Assembly: GCA_016784605.1 (NCBI GenBank)
Contig: JADHUI010000014.1
Span: 1-62,501 of the forward strand
DNA: 62,501 nucleotides
Direction: 5' to 3'
DNA from: Fidelibacterota bacterium
GTDB taxonomy: Bacteria; Fidelibacterota; Marinisomatia; Marinisomatales; UBA1611
Below the pieces are notes generated by a model. That model was not told where the DNA came from. It worked only from the letters and a program-made list of their open reading frames with translations, and ran no database searches. Numbering within the stretch: the stretch's first letter is position 1; every line of letters begins with the position of its first letter. Below are positions 17,313 through 27,475 of this stretch, piece after piece. The position numbers and the translations under genes are program-made.

Positions 17313-20047
17313 AACGCTTTTTCCCTTTATTCGTATTTTTATCGAGTCTTATTGCTCAAGGAAATGATCAATTATTTGTCGGAACTCGGCCCTTAGGCAT
17401 GGGAGGTGCATTTGTGGCTGTTGCAGACGACGGGAATACAATTACCTGGAATCCCGCAGGTTTACCTAGACTAAGACGTACAGAATTCACTTCTTCTTAT
17501 GGTGATTTATATGGGATGGGTATTTCTCATTCTTACTTTGGATTGGTTAAACCATTTTCGGATGCCTTTGCTCTTGGACTTGATTGGTCTTACGCAGGTT
17601 TTGATGATCAAGAATTGGGATCTTCAGATAATAAATTAAATTTGAGCTTTGGCTATCAACCTCATAAACTTATTTCGATAGGAGCAAATCTTAAATATGT
17701 TTTTCGTGATTTAACTTTAGATGGAACCTCCTATGGGCAAAGTTCAGGGATTGGCTATGATGTAGGATTATTAATTTCTCCATTGAAAAACTTAAAATTC
17801 GGTTTAGGGCTTTATGATTTAGGCGGTACGTCTGTTATGTATGACAATAATGTAGAAGAAGTTATACTGAAGCAAGCTATGAAATTTGGTGTCGCATGGA
17901 ATCCGATTGAAGCCATGACGGTGGCATTGGACATTGATGATCGTATTCACTTTGGTACTGAATATATCATTAAAAATATGCTTGGAATACGCGCTGGTTT
18001 CCAGTGGGATTATAATTCAGAAAGTCCTGTCTTTACACCCTCTGCTGGAATGAGTTTAAAATATAAAACGTTGATCCTTGAGTACGGGTTTGAAAATCAT
18101 CCTTACCTAGGTCAAACGAATCGATTTTCCATTGCACTCCAATTTAGTCCAGCCGTGGTTAGCATTACATCAACCGTCATTAATCATAATCCAATTTTTC
18201 GGTCATTACATCGATATTATGAAACAAATCCATTCGCAAAAGTAGGTATTAAAAATATTTCCGATGCGGATCTCCCGGTGAATGTGTCTCTATTTTTACC
18301 GACAATGATGAGTAACCCACATTCAGAAACGATTACGCTTCCTCCAAAATCAGACGAAGAATATGAGTTGGGAGTTTCATTTTCTGCCGATGTATTAACA
18401 ACCAAAAAAGCGGCATTTGATAATTTGGTCCAACCTGAGATTAAAGTAACCTACAAACAAGGTGGCGAAGAAAAGCAAGCTCAGAAAAAACTGGAATCAT
18501 CCTATGTGTTAGGAAAAGGGAAGTTGACCTGGAGTAATCCAGATATGATTGCCTGTTATGTAACGCCAGCTGACGCTGTTGTTGATAAATTTTCTCGAAA
18601 TAATATTCAATATTATACTCCAGTATTAAATGATTACTTTGGTCGAAGTAACTTGGGCAGAGGCATCATTTTATACGATGCGCTGGGTACGCATGGGCTC
18701 GTGTATAACATTGATCTTCAAACACCCTTCTTAGAAATTGCCGATGATAAAACAACGTTTGACAATGTCAAATACCCAGGGGAAATGCTTAGAGATAAAA
18801 TTGGCGATTGTGATGATTTAACCACTTTATACGGAACACTCTTAAACAACCTCGGAATAGAAACTATGTTTCTAGATGTGTTTAAGCCGGGTGCGGGTCA
18901 TATTTTCTTAATGTTTGATAGTGGCGTTAAGCCGGATGATGTAAAAAAGTATTTCTTAGATGAAACTGAAGTGGTGGTTTTAAATGATAAGGTATGGATT
19001 CCTATTGAAGCAACCCTTGTTGGGAAGCCATTCTTTAGTGCGTGGAAACAGGGTTCATTAAAATATAATGAAATGAAAGCCGAAAATTATGTGAATGAAA
19101 TTTCCGTCGCTGAGGCAACAGCCATTTATCCCGCAGGATCTCACATTACTCCGGATATGCCCATGCCAGAAATCAGCGGAATCAATGATTTACTTAAAGA
19201 AGATATAAAACAGTATGGACAATGGTTAGAACAAATTGTTTACGCAGCTGTAGGGAATGAATTAACCTCGGGTGAAGATTATTATGATGCTGGCGTTAAA
19301 TACATGGAATTCCATCGATATAAGGAAGCTATCTCTATGTTAGAAACAGCTATTAATATGAAACCGAATTTCCCAGATGCCATCAATACACTTGGAGTGA
19401 GTTATACCAAAAAGGGCGATTTTGAAACATCATTAGAATTCTATGAAAAAGCATTAGAACAACAACCTGATCATCCGGGGTTTATGCTAAATATTGCTAT
19501 TGCACATTTCATGATGGGGAACAAAGGGATTGCTCGAGAAAAATATGATGAAGTTGTATTGGTTGATCCTGTTTTTGCTGGAAAATTAGATAAAGTTTTT
19601 GGCGCAGCTAAAGCTGCCTTTTCCAGTAAAAAGTCCGAAGGATCAACATTGAGCATTTCGAGCGATTTAGAAAAAGAGCTTGAATCAGAATCATCAACTG
19701 GTTTAGTCGAAATTAAAAAGCCTTCCAAAGATATGGCTCCTGAAGATATTCAAAAATTTTCTTACCTAAAACGACGTGCTCGCTCCGATAATACAGTTGG
19801 GATTACTTTTGCTCGACTTGGAAATTATTCCATGGCTATTGATTATTTTACAAAATCTGTAGAAAATGACCCGGATGAAATGGATTATAAAATCAATCTC
19901 GCCGTTGCTCTCTATCGTATGTATAAATATGAACAAGCGTTAGAATATTATGAAGAAGTCCGACAGAAAAAACCTGAATTAGTGTCTCAATTAGACTTTA
20001 TAGAAAGTATGGGCGAGATCACACCTATTTTCAAAAAGTTTGATTAA
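17309..20047 (+). CDS. PorV-like outer-membrane barrel fused to a transglutaminase-like domain and TPRs
   Basis: A 912-residue protein. After the signal peptide, LFVGTRPLGMGGAFVAVADD and TITWNPAGL are the opening of the PorV/UPF0164 (FadL-like) barrel, which extends to about residue 275. A beta-rich linker follows. A transglutaminase-like segment holds the likely catalytic Cys in KIGDCDDLTTLYGTLLNNLG (about 498) and His in GAGHIFLMFD (about 530). The last 280 residues hold at least three TPR units (e.g. YKEAISMLETAINMKPNFPDAIN). PorV-type proteins help type IX cargo leave the outer membrane, which fits the secreted neighbours on both sides. I infer a surface-assembly role; the peptidase-like domain may cleave or crosslink. 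Confidence 0.78.
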   Translation: MKRFFPLFVFLSSLIAQGNDQLFVGTRPLGMGGAFVAVADDGNTITWNPAGLPRLRRTEFTSSYGDLYGMGISHSYFGLVKPFSDAFALGLDWSYAGFDDQELGSSDNKLNLSFGYQPHKLISIGANLKYVFRDLTLDGTSYGQSSGIGYDVGLLISPLKNLKFGLGLYDLGGTSVMYDNNVEEVILKQAMKFGVAWNPIEAMTVALDIDDRIHFGTEYIIKNMLGIRAGFQWDYNSESPVFTPSAGMSLKYKTLILEYGFENHPYLGQTNRFSIALQFSPAVVSITSTVINHNPIFRSLHRYYETNPFAKVGIKNISDADLPVNVSLFLPTMMSNPHSETITLPPKSDEEYELGVSFSADVLTTKKAAFDNLVQPEIKVTYKQGGEEKQAQKKLESSYVLGKGKLTWSNPDMIACYVTPADAVVDKFSRNNIQYYTPVLNDYFGRSNLGRGIILYDALGTHGLVYNIDLQTPFLEIADDKTTFDNVKYPGEMLRDKIGDCDDLTTLYGTLLNNLGIETMFLDVFKPGAGHIFLMFDSGVKPDDVKKYFLDETEVVVLNDKVWIPIEATLVGKPFFSAWKQGSLKYNEMKAENYVNEISVAEATAIYPAGSHITPDMPMPEISGINDLLKEDIKQYGQWLEQIVYAAVGNELTSGEDYYDAGVKYMEFHRYKEAISMLETAINMKPNFPDAINTLGVSYTKKGDFETSLEFYEKALEQQPDHPGFMLNIAIAHFMMGNKGIAREKYDEVVLVDPVFAGKLDKVFGAAKAAFSSKKSEGSTLSISSDLEKELESESSTGLVEIKKPSKDMAPEDIQKFSYLKRRARSDNTVGITFARLGNYSMAIDYFTKSVENDPDEMDYKINLAVALYRMYKYEQALEYYEEVRQKKPELVSQLDFIESMGEITPIFKKFD

Positions 20048-20074
20048 ATTAATCAGTACGAGAGGTACACTATT

Positions 20075-20527
20075 ATGAAAAAAGCAATACTTATACTACC
20101 AATAGCATTATTTAGCTTTTGTTTCGCCCAAGACGAAGATCTTGATCTCGACATGGATGCCATGTGGGATAATACCGTTTGGAACGAAATCGAAGAAGTC
20201 ACAACAAAAGAATATGAAGTTGAAAAAGTGACCACTGTTGCCGGTGTTCGTGGCGCAGAAGCAGAAGATGAAGCATTGCACCATCTTTATTACCGCCAAT
20301 CCATGAAAGGCCCGAGCCCCATGGCCCTTCAGAAAGCTTTAGGAAAACTTTTAAATACCTTGAGCTCTTTAAAAGAGAAAGATGTCACTCATGAAAAAAT
20401 TCCTGAAGTCACTCATTATGTGATTCAAATATATAAAAAATTAGATGAACCCGATAAAGCCAAAGTATTGGAGCAAGAATTACTTGCCACATCTCCTGAC
20501 TCTAAGTGGGCAAAATTTTATAAATAG
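20075..20527 (+). CDS. Exported protein of unknown function
   Basis: A 150-residue protein with a signal peptide (MKKAILILPIALFSFCFA). A very acidic stretch (DEDLDLDMDAMWDN) and a helical C-terminal half follow. The end, IQIYKKLDEPDKAKVLEQEL, looks like a single TPR-like helix pair. It follows the barrel/TPR gene by 27 bases, with a possible Shine-Dalgarno GAGAGG, and is closed by a strong terminator, so it is probably the last gene of that operon. No named family is recognised. Confidence 0.65.
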   Translation: MKKAILILPIALFSFCFAQDEDLDLDMDAMWDNTVWNEIEEVTTKEYEVEKVTTVAGVRGAEAEDEALHHLYYRQSMKGPSPMALQKALGKLLNTLSSLKEKDVTHEKIPEVTHYVIQIYKKLDEPDKAKVLEQELLATSPDSKWAKFYK

Positions 20528-20550
20528 CTCTCTCTATAATTAAGGAATTG

Positions 20551-20584
20551 AAAGCCCCATTCATTGGGGCTTTTTTGTTTTTTC
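20551..20584 (+). terminator. Rho-independent terminator
   Basis: The stem AAAGCCCC / GGGGCTTT with the loop ATTCATT is followed by TTTTGTTTTTTC. It lies about 25 bases after the preceding stop and ends the 10-20.5 kb transcription run. Confidence 0.9.
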
Positions 20585-20636
20585 TTCTAAAAAGAATCCT
20601 TCCCCTTCTATCCTTTTCCACAAATAAATTAGCCCT

Positions 20637-21134
20637 ATGAATAAATACATTCTGTCAACCCTTTTCATCTTTTCATTTTGCTTTTGCCAAGGGAAATGGT
20701 ATAAAGGTAATTTGAAAAATATTGATGAAATTTCTTTATCTATTAATCTTAAGGGAAGCGAGGAAGCAACATGGAAAAAGAGTGTTACATCATATATTGA
20801 ACTCACACTACTACAAAATAAATTACCCGTAATCGACTCCAAACCTATGCCAAAACTCGTGATCGACATTCATGTTATTGATTCTAGTATTGATGAAGCC
20901 TCCTCTTTTATGGTGGATTTCTCTTTATATGATTATGGCTTGTCTGAACAAAAATATTCTTTTGCGTATGGAGATTCGTCTCTTGTGAAACAGTTAGGGA
21001 CTTATAAAATTTATAGTAAAGAAACCTTAGGACAATCCACTAGCTCCCGTGTGTATAAGGATATTGAAACGGCCATAAGAGAAAATATGAGTTTATTCCT
21101 TTCACAATGGTATAAAGACAATCCATGGAAATAA
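20637..21134 (+). CDS. Exported protein of unknown function
   Basis: A 165-residue protein with a hydrophobic leader MNKYILSTLFIFSFCFCQG. Cys residues at the end of the leader hint at a lipoprotein, but the lipobox is poor. The rest is a mixed alpha/beta domain: VTSYIELTLLQNKLPV, LVIDIHVIDSS, DFSLYDYGL, DIETAIRENMSLFLSQWY. The pattern resembles small periplasmic domains found next to assembly proteins such as CsgG-like or LPS-assembly lipoproteins, but I do not assign a family. The gene follows a terminator and should have its own promoter. Confidence 0.6.
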   Translation: MNKYILSTLFIFSFCFCQGKWYKGNLKNIDEISLSINLKGSEEATWKKSVTSYIELTLLQNKLPVIDSKPMPKLVIDIHVIDSSIDEASSFMVDFSLYDYGLSEQKYSFAYGDSSLVKQLGTYKIYSKETLGQSTSSRVYKDIETAIRENMSLFLSQWYKDNPWK

Positions 21135-21209
21135 TACGATTTAACATTAACGCCACATTTGTCAATCTTCCACAAAGATTATTATTGACGTAATTTTGAT
21201 AGAAGAGAA

Positions 21210-22256
21210 ATGAACTATCAAGAAAAACCCTATTCAACTATTCTAATCTTTCTATTGATTCTCCTTTTAGTACAAGTAGGAGAATCAACAGGTATTACAA
21301 AAGCTATATCATATAAATCTGATAATCAATTGGCTGTATTACCCTTCGAAGGTCGAAATATTTCCGACCCACTAACATCCTTTGTAACAGAAGAATTTCG
21401 AAATGCCGTTCGATCACTCAAAATTTACCAAGTCCAAGACAATGACATTACGGAAAGACTTGAAATATATACACCTAAATCAAAAACTTATTGGAATTGT
21501 TGGAGTGTCGGTTGCGCCATAGATCGCGGGAGAAAGTTAGGGGTAAATTATGTCATTGTGGGGAATGTTGAAGAGAAAGAAGATGCCTATTTTATTAACG
21601 GACGATTATTCTCTGTAGATTTAGAAACATTGGTTAATGAATTTTCTTTATCTAGTTTTAGTGATGCTGATAGTTTATTACTTGAATTGAAAAAATTAGC
21701 CTATCAAGTAAGTGGCCTTCCTGTTCCCGATACATTAGGACTCGACTCAGACACGACACGGGTGGATGATTTATCCTTAAATAAAAATAAATCAAGATTT
21801 ACACTCCCTAAAATTCCAAGTAAAATAAAAGCTTTAATTATGTCAACAGCTCTACCCGGGACTGGTCAACTCTGGTCAAAGAAAAGATATTCCGGATATG
21901 GGTTTATGTCCACGGAAGCTACATTGGGTCTTGCGGCTCTCATTTCATATTATCAGTATGATCAAAAATGGGGGAATTTTCAAGAAAACTATGATGCTTA
22001 TTTAAAGGGGACAGATCCTCACACCCTTCTCGAATACCGACCACAAATAGTTCAATATGCAAAGGAATCAAACCAGTATAATTCTTACATGAAACAAATA
22101 AGAAGTGTGGCTATCCCTATTTGGATCATCAATATGGTTCATGCATATATTGTTGCTCCGAATGATGACTTTTTTGATGGAGAATTCTTTTTTGATATTG
22201 AGTACGATCCAAATGTAAACCAAGTTAAGACAGGATTTAGTATTCCTCTTGAATAA
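21210..22256 (+). CDS. Membrane protein with CsgG/TolB-N-like domain and DUF5683-like tail
   Basis: A 348-residue protein. A hydrophobic N-terminus precedes QLAVLPFEGRNISDPLTSFV and GRKLGVNYVIVGNVEEKEDA. This 'LAVLPFEG ... lGadyvivG' layout is shared by CsgG/TolB-N-like and DUF2380-type domains that sense or build outer-membrane assemblies. The second half begins PSKIKALIMSTALPGTGQLWSKKRYSGYG, close to the DUF5683 pattern 'sa.lPGlGQlYnkkyw', with a membrane segment at about 250-270. Function is unknown, but this pairing recurs in FCB bacteria. Its stop overlaps the next gene's TTG start by eight bases. Confidence 0.6.
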   Translation: MNYQEKPYSTILIFLLILLLVQVGESTGITKAISYKSDNQLAVLPFEGRNISDPLTSFVTEEFRNAVRSLKIYQVQDNDITERLEIYTPKSKTYWNCWSVGCAIDRGRKLGVNYVIVGNVEEKEDAYFINGRLFSVDLETLVNEFSLSSFSDADSLLLELKKLAYQVSGLPVPDTLGLDSDTTRVDDLSLNKNKSRFTLPKIPSKIKALIMSTALPGTGQLWSKKRYSGYGFMSTEATLGLAALISYYQYDQKWGNFQENYDAYLKGTDPHTLLEYRPQIVQYAKESNQYNSYMKQIRSVAIPIWIINMVHAYIVAPNDDFFDGEFFFDIEYDPNVNQVKTGFSIPLE

Positions 22257-22782
22257 AATAGTTTCAATATTCATTATCCTTTTTGGAGGATTATATTGTT
22301 CCTGTACGGATGCAGATTATACATTGGGTAATAAATATGATCCATCAAATATGGATTTAAATCCACCTGCGTTATTTTTTCACCCATATGAGATTAATGC
22401 ATCTCTTGGGGAGCAAATCTCCGTCGAATTATATGGATACAAATTAAACCCAGCGGCGGCGGCACAATTGGACATTCGCTATGATTGGGGAAGTTTAAAA
22501 GTGGATTCTGTGGTTGCTGGTCCCTTTTTTACAGGGAATAATGATGCCGTTGAAATTATTGTAGATGAACAAGGTGTGTTGGATATTTTTCTTTACTATT
22601 TACCTGATATGGAATCAAATGAAAGTGATGAAGGAACATGGTCGTTAGCAACCATTTATTTTTCACCTTTATCAACGGGAGAATCAGAATTGTTATACGG
22701 GCAAAATACCCAATTTAGGGATGCACAAAACGATACTGTTCGCATAAATGATTATGGCACGGGATTAATTAATGTTGAATAA
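22249..22782 (+). CDS. Cohesin-like exported protein, probable lipoprotein
   Basis: A 177-residue protein from a TTG start at 22249 that overlaps the upstream stop. A hydrophobic leader ending in LYCSC suggests a lipoprotein, though the lipobox is imperfect. The remaining 140 residues follow the cohesin pattern: INASLGEQISVELYGYKL, LDIRYDWGSLKVDSVVAGPFF, GVLDIFLYYL, TWSLATIYFSPLSTGESEL, then a final hydrophobic strand. Cohesins bind dockerin modules, and the very next gene carries a dockerin-like segment near its C-terminus. I infer a matched pair that anchors the giant neighbour at the surface. A bacterial Ig-like fold is the alternative. Confidence 0.68.
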   Translation: MNKIVSIFIILFGGLYCSCTDADYTLGNKYDPSNMDLNPPALFFHPYEINASLGEQISVELYGYKLNPAAAAQLDIRYDWGSLKVDSVVAGPFFTGNNDAVEIIVDEQGVLDIFLYYLPDMESNESDEGTWSLATIYFSPLSTGESELLYGQNTQFRDAQNDTVRINDYGTGLINVE

Positions 22783-25700
22783 TATGAAATACAATATCCT
22801 TTTATTCATGTTATTTCCAATTCATTTAATGTCCCAACAAGATAATAGCTATTTCTTTATACCTGATGGAGGAGCTGGGGACTATGTTGAATGTACTGTT
22901 GACCAGTCAGCAGGTGCCAGCGAAAATCTACAACCTACCGCAGGGATGACTCTTGAATTCTGGGTTCAACAATCTTTTGTAGAAACACCAGAAAATTATG
23001 TTGGAATAATAAATTATATGTCTCTATTAGGCCCAACAAACGAAGCGGGGTTTTCATTTATTTATGTTGATGGAAAATGGCGATTTATTTTATGTGTAAC
23101 TGGTGATTCTGATATTTTCGGTTCTGGTCTTAACAATTGGCCAGGTGTTGATCTAACATTTGATGAGTGGGTTCATGTAGCTGCAACCTATGATGGCATA
23201 GAAGCTAAAGTATATTTAAATGGAGTTCTTCAAGAAACATATACCACCGGTGGCGGTGCTATTCAATGGGCAGATATAGATAAAAAATTAGATATTGGTA
23301 AAGGGATAGAATACGGAGGAGGAGGGACTAATAAATATTTTGAAGGTGCAATAGATGAAGTTCGTATCTGGAGTATTGCTTTAAATCAGACTGAAATCCA
23401 AACCAATATGAATCATGTAATTGGTGCATTACCCGGTCTAGAAGCATATTGGAATTTCAATGATAATCAATCTACAACTGTGACGGATCAATCTGGGAAT
23501 TTATATCCTGGTACTTTATACGAGGATGGGATCGGATTTTGGTTTGATGATATTTTTTCAAATTCACCGACTGATTGTTTTGATCTGGAAATAACGGAAG
23601 CTGATTTTCCTTTTAATCATTTGTCTGACATGTCTATGGATCATAATAATTGGGATATGAATTCTTTCCCTTATCCTGCTGGAGGATCTCATAATAATAA
23701 TGCTGACGGGGATGATTATACGTACAAACTAACATTAGCGGAACCTGCGACTATTTACGTCACAACATGCGATGAATTAACCAATGTTGATGTGCAAATA
23801 GCCGTTTATACCGCAGATTGCGATGTTTCATCATGGATGCTTTTTCAAGATGATTCCAATTTACAAATATATTATCCGGACGGCTCAGCTGAACAATTTG
23901 ATTTTGATTGCATATCGGGATTTGTATCCAATCCAACGTATGCAAATATGCTACCCAGATTAGAACTGGATGCTGGAACGTATTATTTTGTTGTTGATGA
24001 CAGAGATACAGAGGGAACGTCCGTAAAAACATGGTTTGGTTATTCATTGATTGTTGATTCTACATCTACATCCGCAGATTATTCTCAAGTCAATTATTTT
24101 TTTAATGAAGGTGTATATGGGGGCGAATACCAGGATGTATATTATGGAAATGGAATTGGTTTAGAAAACAGTGATTATACACTTTCAATCAATTCTAATG
24201 GTGGAAATGCAGACCAAGTTAATTTAACATCTATTGAGTCAATTGGGGGTACCGCTTTAAGTGGTGGCGAAGAAACAGTTGTGCTAAATGTTGAATATCC
24301 AAATGTTCCCAGTGGAGGTGAAATATTAAATGTGGGCCCTGCTTCAGTTTCTTCTATTTTTAATAGTGTTGGTGTACCGTTATTGGAAATTGATGGTATA
24401 TCAATTCCATTAGTGGATGCCCTGTCTCCTACCATCATTTCTACCATTCCATCAAATGGGGATGAGAATATTGTAACCAGTTCAAATATTGTAATCAATT
24501 TTTCAGAAATTGTTCGTCATGCTACAAATGATGAATCCATTAATAATGTGAATGCTTCTGAATGTTTTTCGTTGGAAAATGTTGCAACCGGAGAAAATCT
24601 AACGTTTACTATTACAACGAGTGACAATATAACGTTTATTTTAAATCCTGATAGTGAATTTCCAGAATTAACAAATATTCAATTCACTATTTTTAATATT
24701 GAGGATGTAAATAATAATGCATTTGGCGTGAGTGCTTTGTCCTTCACAACAGCAGATGAAACACCGCCACTCATTGAATCGAGTACTCTTGCTTCAACCA
24801 ATATGTATGCACTTATCGTTTTTGATGAAGGAGTTTATTCAACGAATCTGGGAACCGGAGGATTAGATTTATCTGATATAGATTTCGCTTTTAATTCAAA
24901 CGGCGGGAATTGTGAATCATTGGCTATTTCTAATATAACAAATTCTTCTGGATCCGCTCTAAGTGGCGGTGAACAAATCATCCGAGCAATACTTGAGTTA
25001 GGAAGCGCACCTTCAGGTGTTGAAGTTTTAACCCTAAACCCGATTGATAATAATTCTATATTTGATGTTTCAGGGAATGCCATGAATTCAACTACAACAA
25101 CAAATGATTTAACTCTATTTGCTTCTGTTATGATGGATTCTATTTTTCTCCCCGATAGTAATGAATATGTGGACTTAACATTCACGGGAGCCGTTTATGG
25201 TAATGAAGGACATTCTCAACCGGTTGTTGCATCAGATTTCGCCATCCTATTGGAACCAAATGATGGGAATACCACGGCACTATCTATTACACATATTTCA
25301 CGCACAACGGAAGAAGCACTTCTTGGAGGTGAAAACACAATTCGAATTTTTATGAGTTTAAATAATTTACCATCAGGTGTTGAAACAATTACTATTTCTC
25401 CAAGTGATGAATCTCGCATTTTCAGTATTTCAGGTGTTCCTGTTCCAAGCGCAGAATCATTTGGTCCCATATTGCTTAAAGACCAGCGCCCTCCAACAAG
25501 TGAAACGAATGTAAACGACGGAGCTGTAAATTATATTGAAAGTGATCCTATCGCCCTTTCTTTCACTGAAAATATTTATCATACAGATGGATCTGCAGTT
25601 ACGGCTGAAGATATGCTAAACTATATCGTATTAAGAAGCAACAATGCATCGGGAGGAAATATCCCGTTTACCGCATCTATTTCAGGAGATCCACCTACAC

Positions 25701-27340
25701 TTATAATCGTTCCACTAGAAGATTTTGCGAGTGATCAAGTTGTCTATTATGCTTTTAATGCTACCTTCCAGGATGAAAATGGCAATGCAGTTGAAATGGT
25801 TTATGAAATTACATTTACGGTGAGAGATTATTTACCTCCATCCGTTGATTCCACCATCTTATCGTTAGATAATACATATATTGATCTTTTATTTGATGAT
25901 GAAATTTTTGGATCATCAGATGCAGTTGAAACTTTAGATATGAATGATATTGTTGCTTTTCTTATTCCGAATGAAAGTGACGTAACAGAATGCACTGTAA
26001 CAAGTCTAACACGAACAGATAGTAATTTTCTTATCGGAGGTGAAACAAATATTCGTGTAAATCTTCATTTTAATTCAACACCCAATGGAAGTGAATATCT
26101 TCTCCTTTTTCCAAATGAAGATGTAAATATTTTTGATGATGTTGGAAATGAGATGGAATTCCAAGCTTTAACAGATACCTTACGTTTATATGATATTTTA
26201 CCGCCAAGTATTGATACCATTTCTGTACCCATTGATTCCTATATTACGTTGATGGAAAGTACACCAATTACATTTACTTTTAATGAAACAGTTGATTCTA
26301 TTGCCTATTCCGTAACTGCCACTTATACAGATACTGTTTCTTATTCGTCTGTTTTATCGGATACATCAATAAAGATTACGTTAGAGCCCCCATTAACAAG
26401 TATGGATTCCATTACTATATATTTTTCATATCTCGAGGATGCTTCTGATATTTCCACTGTGGATATTGCCTATACTTATTTAACACCCATGTTAGCGGAT
26501 TATAATTTGGATTCCACAATTAATTATATTGATTTAGCAAATCTTGTTGAAAACTGGAATATGAATAATTATACATTTGAATTAGGCCCCGTTACAGGAG
26601 AAGCGCCCCATTTTGTTTCTTTTCCCGATAGTAAGTATACTATTGATGATGGAATGGCTTTTATGCAAATGTGGGCATGGTACCAAAACACATATGGGGA
26701 AATTCTTAATGAAGGTGAAGGTATTGGGCGACCCTTAAATATGTTTCAATCTCATAATAAACTATATATTGTTTTAGATGAACATATTCAATCAGGAAAT
26801 ATTCAAATCCAAACGAATAGATATAATAATCAACAAGGTGTAATCCAATTCCAAAATTTGGATAACCAGATGGCTTTTTCTAATCACAATGTTGAAAAGG
26901 GAATTTCATCTCTCGTTTTTGCGAATCTTAACCCATTTCAAAATGATACACTCTGTGTACAATTAAATTCAACCATAAAAGAATACAAAATATTTTATAC
27001 GTTAGCTGATAACGATAAAACCATATCTCAAAATGGATTTATTCAAATAAATCAAACGCATTTGCCCGAACAATTAGCTCTCCATTCTGCCTATCCAAAT
27101 CCATTTAATCCAACAACAACATTGAAATATGATATTCCATATTCAGATCTTTCTCAACATGTTTTATTACACATTTTTGATATTAAAGGTCGATTAGTCG
27201 ATATCCTTATTAATCATACGAGTGAACCTGGTTCATATACAGTTCAATGGAATGGAAATGGCTTCGCGTCTGGCTTATACTTTGTAAAACTATCAATGGG
27301 TTCTATCTCAAAAACACAAAAATTGTTACTTCTTAAATAA
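22772..27340 (+). CDS. Giant secreted LamG / Ig-like / dockerin-like protein with type IX sorting domain
   Basis: A 1522-residue protein; start is 22772 or the ATG at 22784. After the signal peptide comes a LamG domain (about 30-240: MTLEFWVQQSF, WVHVAATYDG, KVYLNGVLQE, AIDEVRIWSIAL). A pre-peptidase-like region (about 270-425) follows. Then come several repeats with the motif ALSGGEETVVLNVEYPNVPSG, alternating with Big_5-type Ig domains (IIVPLEDF...). Residues about 1240-1310 look like dockerin calcium loops: LADYNLDSTINYIDLANLVE and later FPDSKYTIDDGMAFMQMW. The C-terminus has AYPNPFNPTTTLKYDI and ends in KTQKLLLLK, a type IX sorting domain. It is probably an adhesin or scaffold displayed on the cell surface. 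Confidence 0.85.
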   Translation: MLNNMKYNILLFMLFPIHLMSQQDNSYFFIPDGGAGDYVECTVDQSAGASENLQPTAGMTLEFWVQQSFVETPENYVGIINYMSLLGPTNEAGFSFIYVDGKWRFILCVTGDSDIFGSGLNNWPGVDLTFDEWVHVAATYDGIEAKVYLNGVLQETYTTGGGAIQWADIDKKLDIGKGIEYGGGGTNKYFEGAIDEVRIWSIALNQTEIQTNMNHVIGALPGLEAYWNFNDNQSTTVTDQSGNLYPGTLYEDGIGFWFDDIFSNSPTDCFDLEITEADFPFNHLSDMSMDHNNWDMNSFPYPAGGSHNNNADGDDYTYKLTLAEPATIYVTTCDELTNVDVQIAVYTADCDVSSWMLFQDDSNLQIYYPDGSAEQFDFDCISGFVSNPTYANMLPRLELDAGTYYFVVDDRDTEGTSVKTWFGYSLIVDSTSTSADYSQVNYFFNEGVYGGEYQDVYYGNGIGLENSDYTLSINSNGGNADQVNLTSIESIGGTALSGGEETVVLNVEYPNVPSGGEILNVGPASVSSIFNSVGVPLLEIDGISIPLVDALSPTIISTIPSNGDENIVTSSNIVINFSEIVRHATNDESINNVNASECFSLENVATGENLTFTITTSDNITFILNPDSEFPELTNIQFTIFNIEDVNNNAFGVSALSFTTADETPPLIESSTLASTNMYALIVFDEGVYSTNLGTGGLDLSDIDFAFNSNGGNCESLAISNITNSSGSALSGGEQIIRAILELGSAPSGVEVLTLNPIDNNSIFDVSGNAMNSTTTTNDLTLFASVMMDSIFLPDSNEYVDLTFTGAVYGNEGHSQPVVASDFAILLEPNDGNTTALSITHISRTTEEALLGGENTIRIFMSLNNLPSGVETITISPSDESRIFSISGVPVPSAESFGPILLKDQRPPTSETNVNDGAVNYIESDPIALSFTENIYHTDGSAVTAEDMLNYIVLRSNNASGGNIPFTASISGDPPTLIIVPLEDFASDQVVYYAFNATFQDENGNAVEMVYEITFTVRDYLPPSVDSTILSLDNTYIDLLFDDEIFGSSDAVETLDMNDIVAFLIPNESDVTECTVTSLTRTDSNFLIGGETNIRVNLHFNSTPNGSEYLLLFPNEDVNIFDDVGNEMEFQALTDTLRLYDILPPSIDTISVPIDSYITLMESTPITFTFNETVDSIAYSVTATYTDTVSYSSVLSDTSIKITLEPPLTSMDSITIYFSYLEDASDISTVDIAYTYLTPMLADYNLDSTINYIDLANLVENWNMNNYTFELGPVTGEAPHFVSFPDSKYTIDDGMAFMQMWAWYQNTYGEILNEGEGIGRPLNMFQSHNKLYIVLDEHIQSGNIQIQTNRYNNQQGVIQFQNLDNQMAFSNHNVEKGISSLVFANLNPFQNDTLCVQLNSTIKEYKIFYTLADNDKTISQNGFIQINQTHLPEQLALHSAYPNPFNPTTTLKYDIPYSDLSQHVLLHIFDIKGRLVDILINHTSEPGSYTVQWNGNGFASGLYFVKLSMGSISKTQKLLLLK

Positions 27341-27360
27341 GTCCTTTCACAATTATAATA

Positions 27361-27465
27361 TTTTATTATTACTCCGGCGACAATTAACCGTAATTTTTCA
27401 CCCCTTTGTGTTTCCCCCGAAACAAGTGCGGGATGCAAGCACCCTGTCATAGGGGAGAATTAAAG
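27361..27465 (-). repeat. Composite palindromic repeat, inverted copy
   Basis: This is the same family as the repeats at 45-59 kb but read from the other strand. It starts with TTTTATTATTACTCCGGC, continues through AATTAACCGTAATTTT and CCCCTTTGTGTTTCCCC, then the nested 27-nt palindrome and a CCCTGTCATAGGGG half. The first 55 bases are close to the reverse complement of the right half of the element at 55392-55584. It fills the gap before the flavoprotein gene. Confidence 0.8.
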
Positions 27466-27475
27466 TTGGAGCGAA

